Both the position numbers and the translations under genes were made by a program. Source: Frankia sp. AgB32 (GTDB lineage Bacteria; Actinomycetota; Actinomycetes; Frankiales; Frankiaceae). From it: a DNA stretch of 64,000 nt. Under the pieces are notes generated by a model. It did no database searches and was not told where the DNA came from. It saw nothing but the letters and a program-made list of their open reading frames with translations. Positions 16,956 to 26,017 of the stretch are shown here, one piece after another. Positions within the stretch are counted from its first letter, which is position 1; each line of letters begins with the position of its first letter. The stretch lies in contig NZ_JALKFX010000020.1 in the NCBI RefSeq assembly GCF_023243045.1, forward strand, positions 1 to 64,000, read 5' to 3'.

Positions 16956-17599
16956 TATTCCTTCTCCTTCTCCATGTCAGGATCCGATTCAGCCGGATCC
17001 TGGCTTTCGTCTGGCTCCAGCCGCCCCTGCTCGGCGTCGGGCCGACCACCGTCACCCAACGCGGACAACGCCTCCCAGCGCGGGTCGGGACGATCGTGCG
17101 AGTGATCGGGCCCCACATCGTCGAGGCGGGCTCCGCATCCCACGCACAGGCCGGCACAGTCCGGTCGGCAGGTGGGCGACAGCGGCAGGTTCAGCACCAG
17201 GGCATCGCGGACGACCGGCTCGATGTCGGCCCGATCGTCCACCAGCACCCGGACGTCCTCGTCCTCCGGAACGTCCGTCGCCCGGTCAGCGTAGTAGAAC
17301 AGTTCGCGAATCTCGACGGTGCCGACATCGGACAACGGGTCGAGGCAGCGGGCGCACTCACCTTCCAGCGGCGCGACCACGGTTCCGCTGACCAGTACGC
17401 CTTCGATCACCGATTCGAGGCGCAGATCGAGAGTGGCCTGCGCCCCCTCGGGCGCCCACATCATCTCGGTCCCGAAGCCAGCGGGCAGTTTCGCCTGGGT
17501 CTGCACACGCTTCATGGACCCCGGACGCCGGCCCAGCTCTCGTGTGTCGAGCACGAGCGGGCCCCTGGGCGTCCGGCGGCGGGTGTGGGATCCAGTCAT
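16955..17599 (-). CDS. DUF177 / YceD-family protein
   Basis: About 214 residues from ATG 17599. A GTG six codons upstream is possible, and neither has a strong ribosome site. YceD-family proteins precede rpmF in most bacteria and are needed for normal 23S rRNA accumulation. Family marks are the N-terminal [25 protein letters not shown], and the C-terminal Cys cluster [19 protein letters not shown], probably a metal site. The tail ([21 protein letters not shown]) is acidic. Stop and start overlap with rpmF implies coupled expression. Confidence 0.93.
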   Translation of the reverse strand: MTGSHTRRRTPRGPLVLDTRELGRRPGSMKRVQTQAKLPAGFGTEMMWAPEGAQATLDLRLESVIEGVLVSGTVVAPLEGECARCLDPLSDVGTVEIRELFYYADRATDVPEDEDVRVLVDDRADIEPVVRDALVLNLPLSPTCRPDCAGLCVGCGARLDDVGPDHSHDRPDPRWEALSALGDGGRPDAEQGRLEPDESQDPAESDPDMEKEKE

Positions 17600-17693
17600 G
17601 GCGACAGTCGAGTTCACGTCTGACTTCGGCTCAGGAAGCTCGCGGCGGCGGGCTCCACTCGGATACAAGGTCACGCGGCGCCGGCTGACAACG

Positions 17694-17735
17694 GGAGACT
17701 CCGAGAAACAGGAGACTCCGAGAAACAGGAGACTC
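17694..17735. repeat. 17-bp tandem repeat, 2.5 copies
   Basis: GGAGACTCCGAGAAACA occurs perfectly at 17694-17710 and 17711-17727, with an eight-base third start. It lies in the 344-bp gap between coaD and the DUF177 gene. Confidence 0.9.
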
Positions 17736-17750
17736 TGCGCTCGCCGGCTC

Positions 17751-17778
17751 CCCCCAGCCATCCAGCCCCAGCCATCCA
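17751..17778. repeat. 14-bp tandem repeat, 2 copies
   Basis: CCCCAGCCATCCAG is repeated perfectly, 15 bp beyond the previous repeat. The gap 17600-17943 holds these two repeats and presumably the DUF177 promoter; no gene is visible in it. Confidence 0.9.
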
Positions 17779-17943
17779 GAGGGCCGGCGGACGAACCCCG
17801 ACCCCAGCCAGACGACGACTGACCCCAGCGTATCCGATCGACGTGTGGGACGGGTCGGCGGACCACCGCCCGCATCCGACGCCGCCCGCCTGGCCACGCG
17901 GCGACCACAGAGAGGACCGGACCAGACCAGGCCCGGGCAGCGA

Positions 17944-18432
17944 TCAGTTCTGCGCACGCTCGCGGAGCTGCTTGAGCACGACGTCGGGAACCAGCCCCGA
18001 GACCTCCCCACCGTAGCGGGCGACCTCCTTGACCAGACTCGACGACAGGAACGCATACTGCGGATTGGTACTCATGAAGAGAGTCTCCACACCCGCGAGG
18101 GAATTGTTCATCTGGGCCATCTGCAACTCGTAGTCGAAGTCGCTCACGGCCCGCAGGCCCTTCACGATCGACTGAATGCCTCGAGAGCGGCAGAAATCGA
18201 CGACCAGACCATGGGACGAGTCCACGACGACGTTGGTCGGCGCCATCGGATGATCTCGCAGCGCCTCCCGAATGAGCTCTATCCGCTCATCGACCGTAAA
18301 CAATGTCGCCTTGTTCTTGTTGATCAGAACGGCAACGACAACCTCGTCAAAGAGCCTGCTGGCTCTGATGATGATGTCAAGATGTCCGTTGGTGATCGGA
18401 TCAAAGGAACCGGGACAGACTGCCCTCCTCAT
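17944..18432 (-). CDS. coaD: Phosphopantetheine adenylyltransferase
   Basis: Transfers AMP from ATP to 4'-phosphopantetheine, the penultimate step of coenzyme A synthesis. 162 residues, standard length. The nucleotidyltransferase start [20 protein letters not shown] carries the T/H-x-G-H motif. [19 protein letters not shown] binds substrate. The C-terminal [15 protein letters not shown] is the ISSS-type signature. ATG overlaps the TGA of rsmD by four bases, the common rsmD-coaD arrangement. Confidence 0.98.
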   Translation of the reverse strand: MRRAVCPGSFDPITNGHLDIIIRASRLFDEVVVAVLINKNKATLFTVDERIELIREALRDHPMAPTNVVVDSSHGLVVDFCRSRGIQSIVKGLRAVSDFDYELQMAQMNNSLAGVETLFMSTNPQYAFLSSSLVKEVARYGGEVSGLVPDVVLKQLRERAQN

Positions 18433-19001
18433 GATCGAATACCGTACCAGAGGACTCCCTCTCCGTACCTGCGGTCACGGAGAGCGCACATCCCTTCCGG
18501 CCAGGCGACCGGGGCGGACCGATGGGACCTTTCGACCACACAGACACCGTCCGCAGTCAGCCAGTCAGCAGTCCGCACATTCGCCAGCACGCCCCCGAGC
18601 TCGTCGTCGCTCATCGCATACGGCGGGTCGAGAAAAATCACGTCGTAAGGATTCCCGGGAGTGTTCTGCACCACACGGGCGACGGCGGCCTGCACGACCT
18701 CGGCTCCGGCCAGCCCCAATGCCGCGACGTTGCGGCGCAGAGCGCGAACCGCCGCCACATCGCGATCTACGAGCAGCGCGTGGGAGGCGCCCCGCGACAG
18801 CGCCTCCAGGCCGACCGCGCCGGTTCCCGCGAAAAGGTCGGCAAACCGCGCGCCGGTGAGATCCAGCCGCGTCGAGAGCGTGTTGAACAGGCCCTCTCGG
18901 GCGCGATCCGACGTCGGCCGGGTCGATCTTCCAGGGGGAACCAGGAGATGCCGGCCGCCCGCACTTCCGCCGATGATTCGTGTCATCGAGGAGACGGTCA
19001 T
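18429..19001 (-). CDS. rsmD: 16S rRNA (guanine966-N2)-methyltransferase
   Basis: Methylates G966 of 16S rRNA. 190 residues. Motifs are [17 protein letters not shown] at the N-terminus, [15 protein letters not shown], the AdoMet motif [18 protein letters not shown] and the catalytic [14 protein letters not shown] (D-P-P-Y). The ATG at 19001 overlaps the recG stop and has GAGAAGGG next to it; a second ATG five codons in is an alternative start. It is coupled to coaD downstream. Confidence 0.97.
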   Translation of the reverse strand: MTVSSMTRIIGGSAGGRHLLVPPGRSTRPTSDRAREGLFNTLSTRLDLTGARFADLFAGTGAVGLEALSRGASHALLVDRDVAAVRALRRNVAALGLAGAEVVQAAVARVVQNTPGNPYDVIFLDPPYAMSDDELGGVLANVRTADWLTADGVCVVERSHRSAPVAWPEGMCALRDRRYGEGVLWYGIRS

Positions 19002-21175
19002 CCCTTCTCGAGAAATGCCGCGCTCTCGTCGTCGAGCACAGCGGTCAGCAGTCGTCGCAACGCCGGATGGCCGGCCAGTTCCGGATCATCGCCCACGAGG
19101 CGAACGGCCTCCACCCTGGCCTCCCGGATGAGTTCCTCGTCCCGAAGCAGGGCAAGCAGTTTCAGGGATCGACGCCCACCGGACTGGGCCGCTCCGAGGA
19201 CGTCACCCTCGCGCCGCTGCGCAAGGTCGAGGCGGGCCAGTTCGGCGCCGTCACTCGTCGCCGCCACCGCGGTCAGCCGTTGCCAGGCCGGCGCGTCCTG
19301 TTCGACCGCGGTCTGCAGCAGACACCATCCTGGTGCGCTGCCCCGCCCCACCCTCCCGCGGAGCTGGTGCAGCTGGGACACCCCGAAACGATCCGCGTCC
19401 AGGACCGCCATCACCGTCGCGTTCGGGACGTTCACACCGACCTCGATGACCGTCGTCGCGATCAGGACGTCGATCTCCCCGTCGGCGAAACTGGTCATCA
19501 CCGCCTCGCGCTGCGCCGGCGCCAGGCGCCCGTGCAGCGGCTCGACCCGCAGCCCGGCGAGCTCTCCGTCGACCAGCTGCGGCAGCATCTCCGTCACGGT
19601 GGCCGCCGGACGCACCGGGCGCCCGTCCTCGCCATCCTGCCCGACGACCTGATCGTCGTCGGCCCCCGCGCCACCGATCCGTGGGCAGACCACATACGCC
19701 TGGCGGCCCGTCGCCACCTCGTCCCGGATGCGCCCCCACATGCGATCCGTCCACGAACGGACGGCGGCCGGGACGACGTAGGTCGACACTCCGGCCCGGC
19801 CCCCCGGCAGCTCCGTGAGTTCCGAGATCTCCAGGTCACCGAAGACCGTCATCGCGACTGTCCGCGGGATCGGCGTCGCGGTCATGACGAGCAGGTGGGG
19901 GGGCCGACGACCCCGTGCCCGAAGCGCATCCCGCTGTTCGACGCCGAACCGGTGCTGCTCGTCCACGATGATCAGACCCAGGTCCGCGAACACGACGTCC
20001 TCGTGCAGGAGCGCGTGCGTTCCCACCACGAGGCCGGCCGAACCGTCGGCGATGGCCGCCAACGTCTCCCGCCGGGCTCGGGCGCCCAGGGACCCGGTGA
20101 CGAGTGTCACGCGGGTTGCCTGATCGTCGCCGCCGAGTTCGCCCGCGCGAGCCAGGTTCCCGAGCATGTCCCGAAGGCTTCGGGAATGCTGGCTGGCGAG
20201 GGTCTCGGTCGGGGCGAGCAGCACGGCCTGGCCGCCTGAGTCGACCACCGCGAGCATCGCCCGCAGCGCGACGACTGTCTTTCCCGAGCCGACCTCGCCC
20301 TGCAGCAGACGATGCATCGGCACCGGCCGGGCCAGGTCGGCGGCGATGGCGGCGCCCACCTCGCGCTGGCCCTTCGTGAGCGGGAACGGCAGCCCGGCGT
20401 CGAAGGCCGCCAGCAGGCCGTCGGGACGCGCGACTCGCGGGGTGGTCGCCAGGCTCTCCGTCTGGCGACGGCGCTGGGCCAGGGCGACCTGGAGAACCAG
20501 TGCCTCGTCCCAGCTCAGTCGCTTACGCCCGGAAGCGACATCGGCCCGGCTGTCCGGCTGGTGCACGAGGCGATACGCCTCGGTGAGCGCTGGCAGGCGG
20601 TGCCGTCGCCGCAGCTCCTCGGGCAACGGGTCCGGCACCGGCTCCAGGGAGTCCAGCGCCAGCCGGACGCACCGGGCCAGCGTCCAGCTCGGCACCTTCG
20701 CGGCGGCCGGGTAGATGGGGACCAGCGCGTTGGCGAACGCCTCGCCGTCGGTATCGCCGTCGACCTCCGGGTCCAGGAGCTGGACCTCGGGGTTGACCAG
20801 CTGCCGGCGGCCGCGGTACTCGTCGACCTTGCCGGCGAACAACGCCGTCGTTCCGGGACGGAGATCGCGTTCCCGCCAGGTCTGGTTGAAGAACGTGAGC
20901 ACCAGGGACAGGCGTCCGTCGGTCACGGTGACCAGCAGCATGGATCGCCGGCTGCCGCGCATCGGCCGGCGTTCCACCTTCTCCACCCGCGCCTGGACCG
21001 TGACGGTCTCACCCATGGTGAGATCGGCGAGATCGGTCAGTTCACCGCGCTCGTGATATCGCCGCGGCAGGTGGTTGAGCAGGTCACCGACCGCGGACAG
21101 CTCAAGGCCGTCGGCCAGCAGGGTGGCGGCGCGCGCGCCGAGGAGCGTCTTCAGGGGCGTGTCGAGGTCGACCAC
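18998..21175 (-). CDS. recG: ATP-dependent DNA helicase RecG
   Basis: Superfamily 2 helicase that reverses stalled forks and branch-migrates Holliday junctions. 725 residues. The N-terminal wedge/OB part is [18 protein letters not shown] and [14 protein letters not shown]. Helicase motifs follow: [19 protein letters not shown] (Walker A), [13 protein letters not shown], the DEQH box ([14 protein letters not shown]), [41 protein letters not shown] and [17 protein letters not shown]. The start is GTG 21175 without an obvious ribosome site. A Gly/Asp insertion ([15 protein letters not shown]) sits between motifs. Confidence 0.97.
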   Translation of the reverse strand: MVDLDTPLKTLLGARAATLLADGLELSAVGDLLNHLPRRYHERGELTDLADLTMGETVTVQARVEKVERRPMRGSRRSMLLVTVTDGRLSLVLTFFNQTWRERDLRPGTTALFAGKVDEYRGRRQLVNPEVQLLDPEVDGDTDGEAFANALVPIYPAAAKVPSWTLARCVRLALDSLEPVPDPLPEELRRRHRLPALTEAYRLVHQPDSRADVASGRKRLSWDEALVLQVALAQRRRQTESLATTPRVARPDGLLAAFDAGLPFPLTKGQREVGAAIAADLARPVPMHRLLQGEVGSGKTVVALRAMLAVVDSGGQAVLLAPTETLASQHSRSLRDMLGNLARAGELGGDDQATRVTLVTGSLGARARRETLAAIADGSAGLVVGTHALLHEDVVFADLGLIIVDEQHRFGVEQRDALRARGRRPPHLLVMTATPIPRTVAMTVFGDLEISELTELPGGRAGVSTYVVPAAVRSWTDRMWGRIRDEVATGRQAYVVCPRIGGAGADDDQVVGQDGEDGRPVRPAATVTEMLPQLVDGELAGLRVEPLHGRLAPAQREAVMTSFADGEIDVLIATTVIEVGVNVPNATVMAVLDADRFGVSQLHQLRGRVGRGSAPGWCLLQTAVEQDAPAWQRLTAVAATSDGAELARLDLAQRREGDVLGAAQSGGRRSLKLLALLRDEELIREARVEAVRLVGDDPELAGHPALRRLLTAVLDDESAAFLEKG

Positions 21176-21394
21176 ACACCAGATACTGCACTGAACGACC
21201 GACAGCGCCGGGCCCGATCACCCTGCGCTCCACGATCTGGACCACGGTGGCTGGGGTACGCTGACGGAGGTGTCCGCCGCGCGGGCCTTGTTGATCATGC
21301 CATAAGGCCTGTCGGCAAGCAGGATCGCGGCGCCGACCCGCCCGACTTCCCGGTACGACATCGGGACCATGACTATTTCGACGGAGTGTTTCTC

Positions 21395-21583
21395 GTGTCT
21401 TCGGTGTGCGACGTCTGCGGCAAGGGGCCGGGCTTCGGCATGTCGGTCTCCCACTCCCACCGACGCACCCGCCGTCGCTGGAACCCGAACATCCAGACCG
21501 TCCGGGGCGTCGTGGGTGGCGCGCGTCGACGGATGAACGTCTGCACCTCCTGCATCAAGGCCGGCAAGGTCGCCCGCGGCTGA
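21395..21583 (+). CDS. rpmB: 50S ribosomal protein L28
   Basis: 62 residues, start GTG 21395 with ACGGAG eight bases upstream. [22 protein letters not shown] plus [12 protein letters not shown] gives the C-x2-C pairs of the zinc-containing form of L28. [12 protein letters not shown] is the family core. It is divergent from recG, the usual actinobacterial neighbour. Its 3' end is overlapped for 29 bp by the convergent HNH pseudogene. The 219-bp gap to recG must hold both promoters; I could not assign them. Confidence 0.97.
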   Translation: MSSVCDVCGKGPGFGMSVSHSHRRTRRRWNPNIQTVRGVVGGARRRMNVCTSCIKAGKVARG

Positions 21584-22663
21584 GTCGATGACGGCCGCAG
21601 GCCGTCTCGTCCAGGTATGGCTCCGCCTCGGTCGCGAACTCTCGGCCGGTCCTGCTGGTCCAGAGGTGCAGGCCAGAGATCGGCTGCCGTAGCGTCCACT
21701 CGCCGGAGTGCTTGAGGCGATGGTGGTGGCGGCAGAGCGGTCGGTGTTGCCTACTTCGGTCTGACCGCCGTCCGCGTGCGCCACGGTGTGGTCCAGATCG
21801 CAGTCTCGGGCGGGCTTCGCGCATCCCGGGAACACGCACCGGCGGTCCCGGGCGCGGACGAATCGGGCCATCGCCGGTGACGGACAGCGTCGGCGGCCGA
21901 CCTCCCATACGGAGCTGTCCAGCGGATCCGTGACTATCCGCCGCCAGCTGGACCGCGAGCCGTGCGCCAGCTCCCGAGCCAGGTCTGCGGGGATCGGCCC
22001 GTAGCCCGCCAGTTCCCCTGGGGCGGAGGACAGTCCCGCGAGGGTCGCCAGCGACATCACGACCTCCGTGGCGATCGGGCCGCACTGCTCCCCCATCACG
22101 AGGTCGAACAGGACCTCGGCCCGTCTCTCTCCGATGCCGCGCTCGTCATCCGCTTCCCCGGCGGCGCGGGCCAGCGCGTCGACGCGGCCGTACCTGGCAG
22201 ACAGACGTTCAGCCGGCAGCACCGCCGACAACAGGCCGAGACCATCGGTCAACGGCCGCATGCCCACGCCTCGCTCCCGCACCCGCCGCCGGCGGCGGAG
22301 CTCGGCCCCGTCCGGATCCACGTTGGCGGCGACGGGAGCGAGAGCGGCGGCTGCGGCCAGCTCGTCACCGGTGAACTCGCTGAAGCCCCGCTCCGCGCCG
22401 CCTCGGTCGCCCGGCAGCGGCGGCCGCAGTCTGGCAGACCGCTCCCGTACCCGCAGCCGCCAGGCCTCCAGCCGAGCGAGCTCTCGACCGATCCAGGTGT
22501 CGAGCCGCAGGCATTCGTCATCATCAAGGTCATCAACCGGCCGACCGTGGACCAGGGCCGGCTCGGGCCCGTCCGCCGCCGGGGCGGTCGACCCGTCACC
22601 GGTCACGGCGAAATGATCAGTCACATCGCGAGGTTCGGCGCCTCGCCCCGTCGAATCGAACAT
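21555..22663 (-). pseudogene. Frameshifted DUF222/HNH endonuclease-like gene
   Basis: Starts at ATG 22663 (MFDSTGRGAEP). The DUF222-type region ends in MARFVRARDRRCVFPGCAKPARDCDLDHTVAHADGG, the first half of an HNH nuclease domain. Near 21745 the frame is lost. The second half (RPLCRHHHRLKHSGEWTLRQ, then LHLWTSRTGREFATEAEPYLDE) continues one frame over and ends at 21555. Five bases separate the Asn codon of GGQTEVGN from the RPLC codons where six are expected, so a 1-bp deletion is likely. Without it this would be an ordinary DUF222-HNH protein, a family present in many copies in actinobacteria. Sequencing error or programmed frameshift cannot be excluded. Confidence 0.8.
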
Positions 22664-22670
22664 GCATTCG

Positions 22671-22676
22671 ATTATG
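22671..22676 (-). promoter_or_regulatory. -10 box (CATAAT), leaderless arrangement
   Basis: CATAAT on the minus strand, seven bases before ATG 22663 of the DUF222/HNH gene; no Shine-Dalgarno sequence. This predicts transcription starting at or one base before the ATG. Confidence 0.5.
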
Positions 22677-22868
22677 CCCGACCCCGCGCCCCTTCCCGCC
22701 CAGCGCCGCGAACCCTCCTCGCTCCGGCACCATCTGCCCTGGTCAACGGCATTTCGCTCCAACCAGCCGGGGCGTCCGCGAAGCGTCACCGGGACCGATT
22801 CCCGCCCGCCTCGGCCCGCTCCGGACCGCCGTGGTCGAGATCGGTCCCGGTCGGCGGCACCGATCCGT

Positions 22869-22874
22869 TAGTGT
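22869..22874 (+). promoter_or_regulatory. -10 box (TAGTGT) for ddl, leaderless arrangement
   Basis: TAGTGT ends six bases before ATG 22881, so the predicted +1 is the A of the start codon. No ribosome site is present. Confidence 0.5.
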
Positions 22875-22880
22875 CCCCGC

Positions 22881-23987
22881 ATGGCAGGAACCCGGGCTCC
22901 GATCCGACTCGCCCTCCTGTTCGGCGGACGAAGCACCGAACACGCGATCTCCTGCGTCTCCGCCGGCGGAGTGCTGCGCGCGCTCGACCGGGATGTGTAC
23001 GACGTCCTCCCGGTGGGAATCGACCTGGCTGGCCGCTGGATCGTCCTGCCGGACGACGCCGACGCACTCGCGGCGGCGGCCGAGCAGCTCCCCGAGGTGA
23101 CGGCCGCCGCCGGTCGGCAGGTCCTGATCTCGGCCGATCCGACCGCGTCCCGGCTCGCGCCGCGCGACCAGACGGCCGTCGTTCGCGACACGTTCGGTGA
23201 CATCGATGTGGTCTTCCCGCTGCTGCACGGCCCCTTCGGGGAGGACGGCACCGTGCAGGGCCTGCTGGAGATGGCCGGGCTGCCCTACGTGGGCTCAGGC
23301 GTGTTCGCCAGCGCGGCCGCGATGGACAAGCAGCACATGAAGGCCCTGCTGCGGGCAGCGGGCCTGCCTGTCGGCCCCTACGCCGTCCTGCGCCCCGGCC
23401 AGAGCCTTTCCGAGGCCGAGCGGGAGCGCCTGGGCCTGCCGGTCTTCGTCAAGCCGGCGCGGGGCGGATCCAGCATCGGCATCAGCCGGGTGGAGGCCTG
23501 GGACGATCTTGACACGGCCATCAAGACGGCCCGGGCGAACGACCCCAAGGTGGTCATCGAGGCGGCCATCGTCGGCCGGGAGATCGAGTGCGGCGTGCTC
23601 GGTCGCCTCGACGGCCCCGGCCCCGAGGCGAGCCTGCCGGCGGAGATCACGGTCGACTCGCCGAGCGGCTTCTACGACTTCGAGGCGAAGTACACCTCGG
23701 GGCAGACCCGCTTCGACATCCCCGCACGGCTGTCCCCGGCCGTGCGCCAGCGCATCCAGGACGTGGCCGTGGCGGCGTTCGAGTCGCTCGACTGCGCCGG
23801 ACTCGCCCGGGTCGACGTGTTCCTCGGGCCCGACGACCAGATCGTCGTCAACGAGGTCAACACGATGCCCGGGTTCACCCCGACGTCGATGTTCCCGCGC
23901 ATGTGGGAGGCGAGCGGCGTCAGCTATCCGGCGCTTCTCGACCGACTCGTCCGGCTCGCGCTGCGCGACGGAGCCGGCCTGCGCTGA
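22881..23987 (+). CDS. ddl: D-alanine--D-alanine ligase
   Basis: ATP-grasp ligase making the D-Ala-D-Ala end of the peptidoglycan stem peptide. 368 residues. Signatures are LLFGGRSTEHAISCVSA (residues 11-27, with the family Glu), PLLHGPFGEDGTVQG, YVGSGVFASAAAMDKQHMK, VFVKPARGGSSIGISRV (ATP loop), and the metal-binding LARVDVFLGPDDQIVVNEVNTMPGFTPTSMFPRMW. The TPTS/MPGF end and F-type loop support Ala-Ala rather than Ala-lactate specificity. The start has an adjacent -10 box and no ribosome site. Confidence 0.97.
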   Translation: MAGTRAPIRLALLFGGRSTEHAISCVSAGGVLRALDRDVYDVLPVGIDLAGRWIVLPDDADALAAAAEQLPEVTAAAGRQVLISADPTASRLAPRDQTAVVRDTFGDIDVVFPLLHGPFGEDGTVQGLLEMAGLPYVGSGVFASAAAMDKQHMKALLRAAGLPVGPYAVLRPGQSLSEAERERLGLPVFVKPARGGSSIGISRVEAWDDLDTAIKTARANDPKVVIEAAIVGREIECGVLGRLDGPGPEASLPAEITVDSPSGFYDFEAKYTSGQTRFDIPARLSPAVRQRIQDVAVAAFESLDCAGLARVDVFLGPDDQIVVNEVNTMPGFTPTSMFPRMWEASGVSYPALLDRLVRLALRDGAGLR

Positions 23988-24032
23988 GTCCGTGCCACCG
24001 CGGCGGGCCGCCTGCCTCGGCCGGCAGGACGT

Positions 24033-24551
24033 TCAAGCCGTGGTTGACACGCTGTGCGCGCGCACCGCCGAAGCCACCGAGACCAGGACGTCGAAGGGCT
24101 GCAGATCGCCGAGCGCGGCCGTGGGCAGCGTGAGCACGACGTGGGGCGAGCGGGTCGGAGTCGAGAACCGCACCCCGGCGCCGGTCGTCTCCGCGAACCA
24201 TCCCACGTCGTTGACCACGGACAGGTCCGAGGTCGGACGGTAGCTGGCCGGCACGCCGGCCGCCCCGCAGGTGATCACGGCTGGTGTTCGGCCGTACGCG
24301 GCCGCGCTGTCCACTGGTGGATCCAGCTCACGGCGATCGAGATCGCCGCCCAGTGACGACGGCAGGGCCCGAATGAGATCGGCACAGGCCGCCCGCGACG
24401 CTGGCGCCGGCACCGGCACGTTGGTCAGCCTCAGCGACCCGGGACCACCGCCGCACGCCGTGGCCAGCAGGCAGGCTGCCAAGCCGACCACGGCGACACC
24501 AGTGACACCAGTGACACCGTCGCGACGCCTCCCACCGGTGCGGTAGGACAG
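24033..24551 (-). CDS. DUF3515 lipoprotein
   Basis: An actinobacterial envelope protein family of unknown function, usually found near ddl and thiL. The segment from the lipobox LATAC onward is clear: AACADLIRALPSSLGGDL, AVITCGAAGVPA, WFAETTGAGVRFSTPTRSPHVVLTLP. The start is a problem. The hydrophobic core continues upstream into a basic n-region (SYRTGGRRRDG) whose only candidate start is CTG 24551. The first conventional in-frame codon is GTG 24491, which would leave almost no n-region. A 9-bp repeat (ACACCAGTG) inside the signal region may have altered the frame. Downstream of the Lrp-type gene. Confidence 0.75.
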   Translation of the reverse strand: MSYRTGGRRRDGVTGVTGVAVVGLAACLLATACGGGPGSLRLTNVPVPAPASRAACADLIRALPSSLGGDLDRRELDPPVDSAAAYGRTPAVITCGAAGVPASYRPTSDLSVVNDVGWFAETTGAGVRFSTPTRSPHVVLTLPTAALGDLQPFDVLVSVASAVRAHSVSTTA

Positions 24552-24577
24552 AGCGGGACGGCGACAGTCCCGGAGCC

Positions 24578-24811
24578 TCAGAAGTGGACGACTGGACAGG
24601 TCAGTGTCCGGGTGATGCCGTCGACCGCCTGGACCCTCGACATGACCATCTTGCCGAGATCGTCCACCGTGGGCGCCTCCGCACGCACGATGACGTCGTA
24701 GGGACCGGTCACGTCCTCGGCCTGGGTGACCCCAGGGATCTGCTCGATCTCCTTGGCAACCGACGCGGACTTGCCGACCTCGGTCTGGATAAGGATGTAC
24801 GCGTGGACCAC
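24578..24811 (-). CDS. Stand-alone Lrp/AsnC ligand-binding (RAM) domain protein
   Basis: 77 residues, start GTG 24811 with GAGGGAG upstream. The whole protein is one alpha/beta RAM domain: VVHAYILIQTEVGKSASVAKEIEQIPGVTQAEDVTGPYDVIVRAEAPTVDDLGKMVMSRVQAVDGITRTLTCPVV. There is no helix-turn-helix, so it cannot bind DNA alone in the Lrp manner. Such short proteins are frequent in actinobacteria. Amino-acid sensing or modulation of a full-length Lrp partner is possible. The ligand is unknown, though the branched-chain genes further along are a tempting link. Confidence 0.9.
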   Translation of the reverse strand: MVHAYILIQTEVGKSASVAKEIEQIPGVTQAEDVTGPYDVIVRAEAPTVDDLGKMVMSRVQAVDGITRTLTCPVVHF

Positions 24812-25067
24812 AGACGCTCCCTCGTCGGACGTCAACAGCCCGTCGAGCAGAACTACGGGCCGACAGAAGGTAACAGGCAAACGGGCCGGATGAGAGCCTT
24901 CGCAGCCGAGGATTTTCTCGCCGCGACCTCCGGGCGCCGGGAGACTCCCAGGCGCGCGCTCGTCCGGCCCTCAATCCTGGGGTCCGTCGCCCCGAAGCCG
25001 TACCCGGTTGTGATGGCAACCACTAATTCAACTACGGAAAGTGAAGACCGAGGAGACACGTGATGGT

Positions 25068-25916
25068 GTGGAGCGCTTGGTGACCGCCGTCCCCGGCCCC
25101 GTCCCCGCACCGGCCCCGAGGGCGCCGGCCGCGCCGCCGCGGGTGCTGACCATCGCCGGATCGGACTCGGGCGGCGGCGCCGGGATCCAGGCGGATCTCA
25201 AGACGATGCTCGAGCTCGGCGTGCACGGGATGAGCGCGATCGTGGCCGTCACGGCCCAGAACTCACTCGGCGTGCATGGCGTGTGGGATCTGCCCGCGGC
25301 GGCCGTCCGCGGCCAGATCCGCGCGGTGGTCGACGACATCGGGGTGGACGCGGTCAAGACCGGCATGCTCTCGTCGGCGTCGCTCGTCGCTCTGGTGGCC
25401 GAGGAGGTCGACCGGGTCGCGGCGCCGCTCGTGGTCGACCCGGTGGGCGTGTCCAAGCACGGTGATCCGCTGCTCGCGCCGGACGCGGTGGACGTCCTGC
25501 GCCGGCAGCTGCTGCCGCGGGCCACCATCGTGACCCCGAACGTCGACGAGGTCCGACTGCTGACCGGGGTGGAGGTCCGGGATGCCGCGGACCTGCCGCG
25601 GGCCGCCGCGGCGGTGCTCGAGCTGGGTCCCCGCTGGGTGCTTGTCAAGGGCGGCCACCTGCCCGGGGACGCCGTCGACCTGCTGACCGACGGCGTGACG
25701 GAGCTCGTCCTGCGCGGCCCCCGGCTCGATCGCCGGCATACTCACGGAACGGGCTGCACGCTGGCGTCGGCGATCGCCGCCCGGCTGGCTTTCGGTGACG
25801 CGCCGGAGCAGGCGGCGCGGGCGGCGAAGGAGTTCGTCAGCGGCGCGCTGGCCGCCGGCTTTCCCCTCGGCGGCGGGATCGGCCCGGTGGACCACGGTTA
25901 TCGTCACCGCAGGTAG
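25068..25916 (+). CDS. thiD: Hydroxymethylpyrimidine/phosphomethylpyrimidine kinase
   Basis: Ribokinase-fold enzyme phosphorylating HMP and HMP-P for thiamine synthesis. About 282 residues. [91 protein letters not shown] and the anion hole [17 protein letters not shown] with the catalytic Asp/Cys region are all present. Start choice is open: GTG 25068 (12 bases after AGGAG), GTG 25080 (six after GGAG) or GTG 25041. No thiamine riboswitch is visible. The 256-bp gap to the divergent Lrp-type gene holds no other gene. Confidence 0.94.
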   Translation: MERLVTAVPGPVPAPAPRAPAAPPRVLTIAGSDSGGGAGIQADLKTMLELGVHGMSAIVAVTAQNSLGVHGVWDLPAAAVRGQIRAVVDDIGVDAVKTGMLSSASLVALVAEEVDRVAAPLVVDPVGVSKHGDPLLAPDAVDVLRRQLLPRATIVTPNVDEVRLLTGVEVRDAADLPRAAAAVLELGPRWVLVKGGHLPGDAVDLLTDGVTELVLRGPRLDRRHTHGTGCTLASAIAARLAFGDAPEQAARAAKEFVSGALAAGFPLGGGIGPVDHGYRHRR

Positions 25917-26017
25917 CCGCCACCGGTCCGGGGGATCGCCCCCGCCCGGGGGTCTGGTTCAATCGCCCCGCCACATGTGACCTGTTGCATTCACACCATC
26001 GCCATGGGAGGTAGCCC

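Noticed and set aside
17694-17778. Short repeats here and at 28722 and 62922 as a CRISPR array
   Set aside because: Units are head to tail without unique spacers, and no cas genes are present.
21218-21745. Continuation of the DUF222/HNH frame without a shift to 21218
   Set aside because: After 21745 this frame reads unlike any HNH protein and runs antisense through rpmB, while the neighbouring frame holds the second half of the HNH domain.
24812-25067. TPP riboswitch before thiD
   Set aside because: I could not find the conserved CUGAGA and ACCUGA-type elements in the region.
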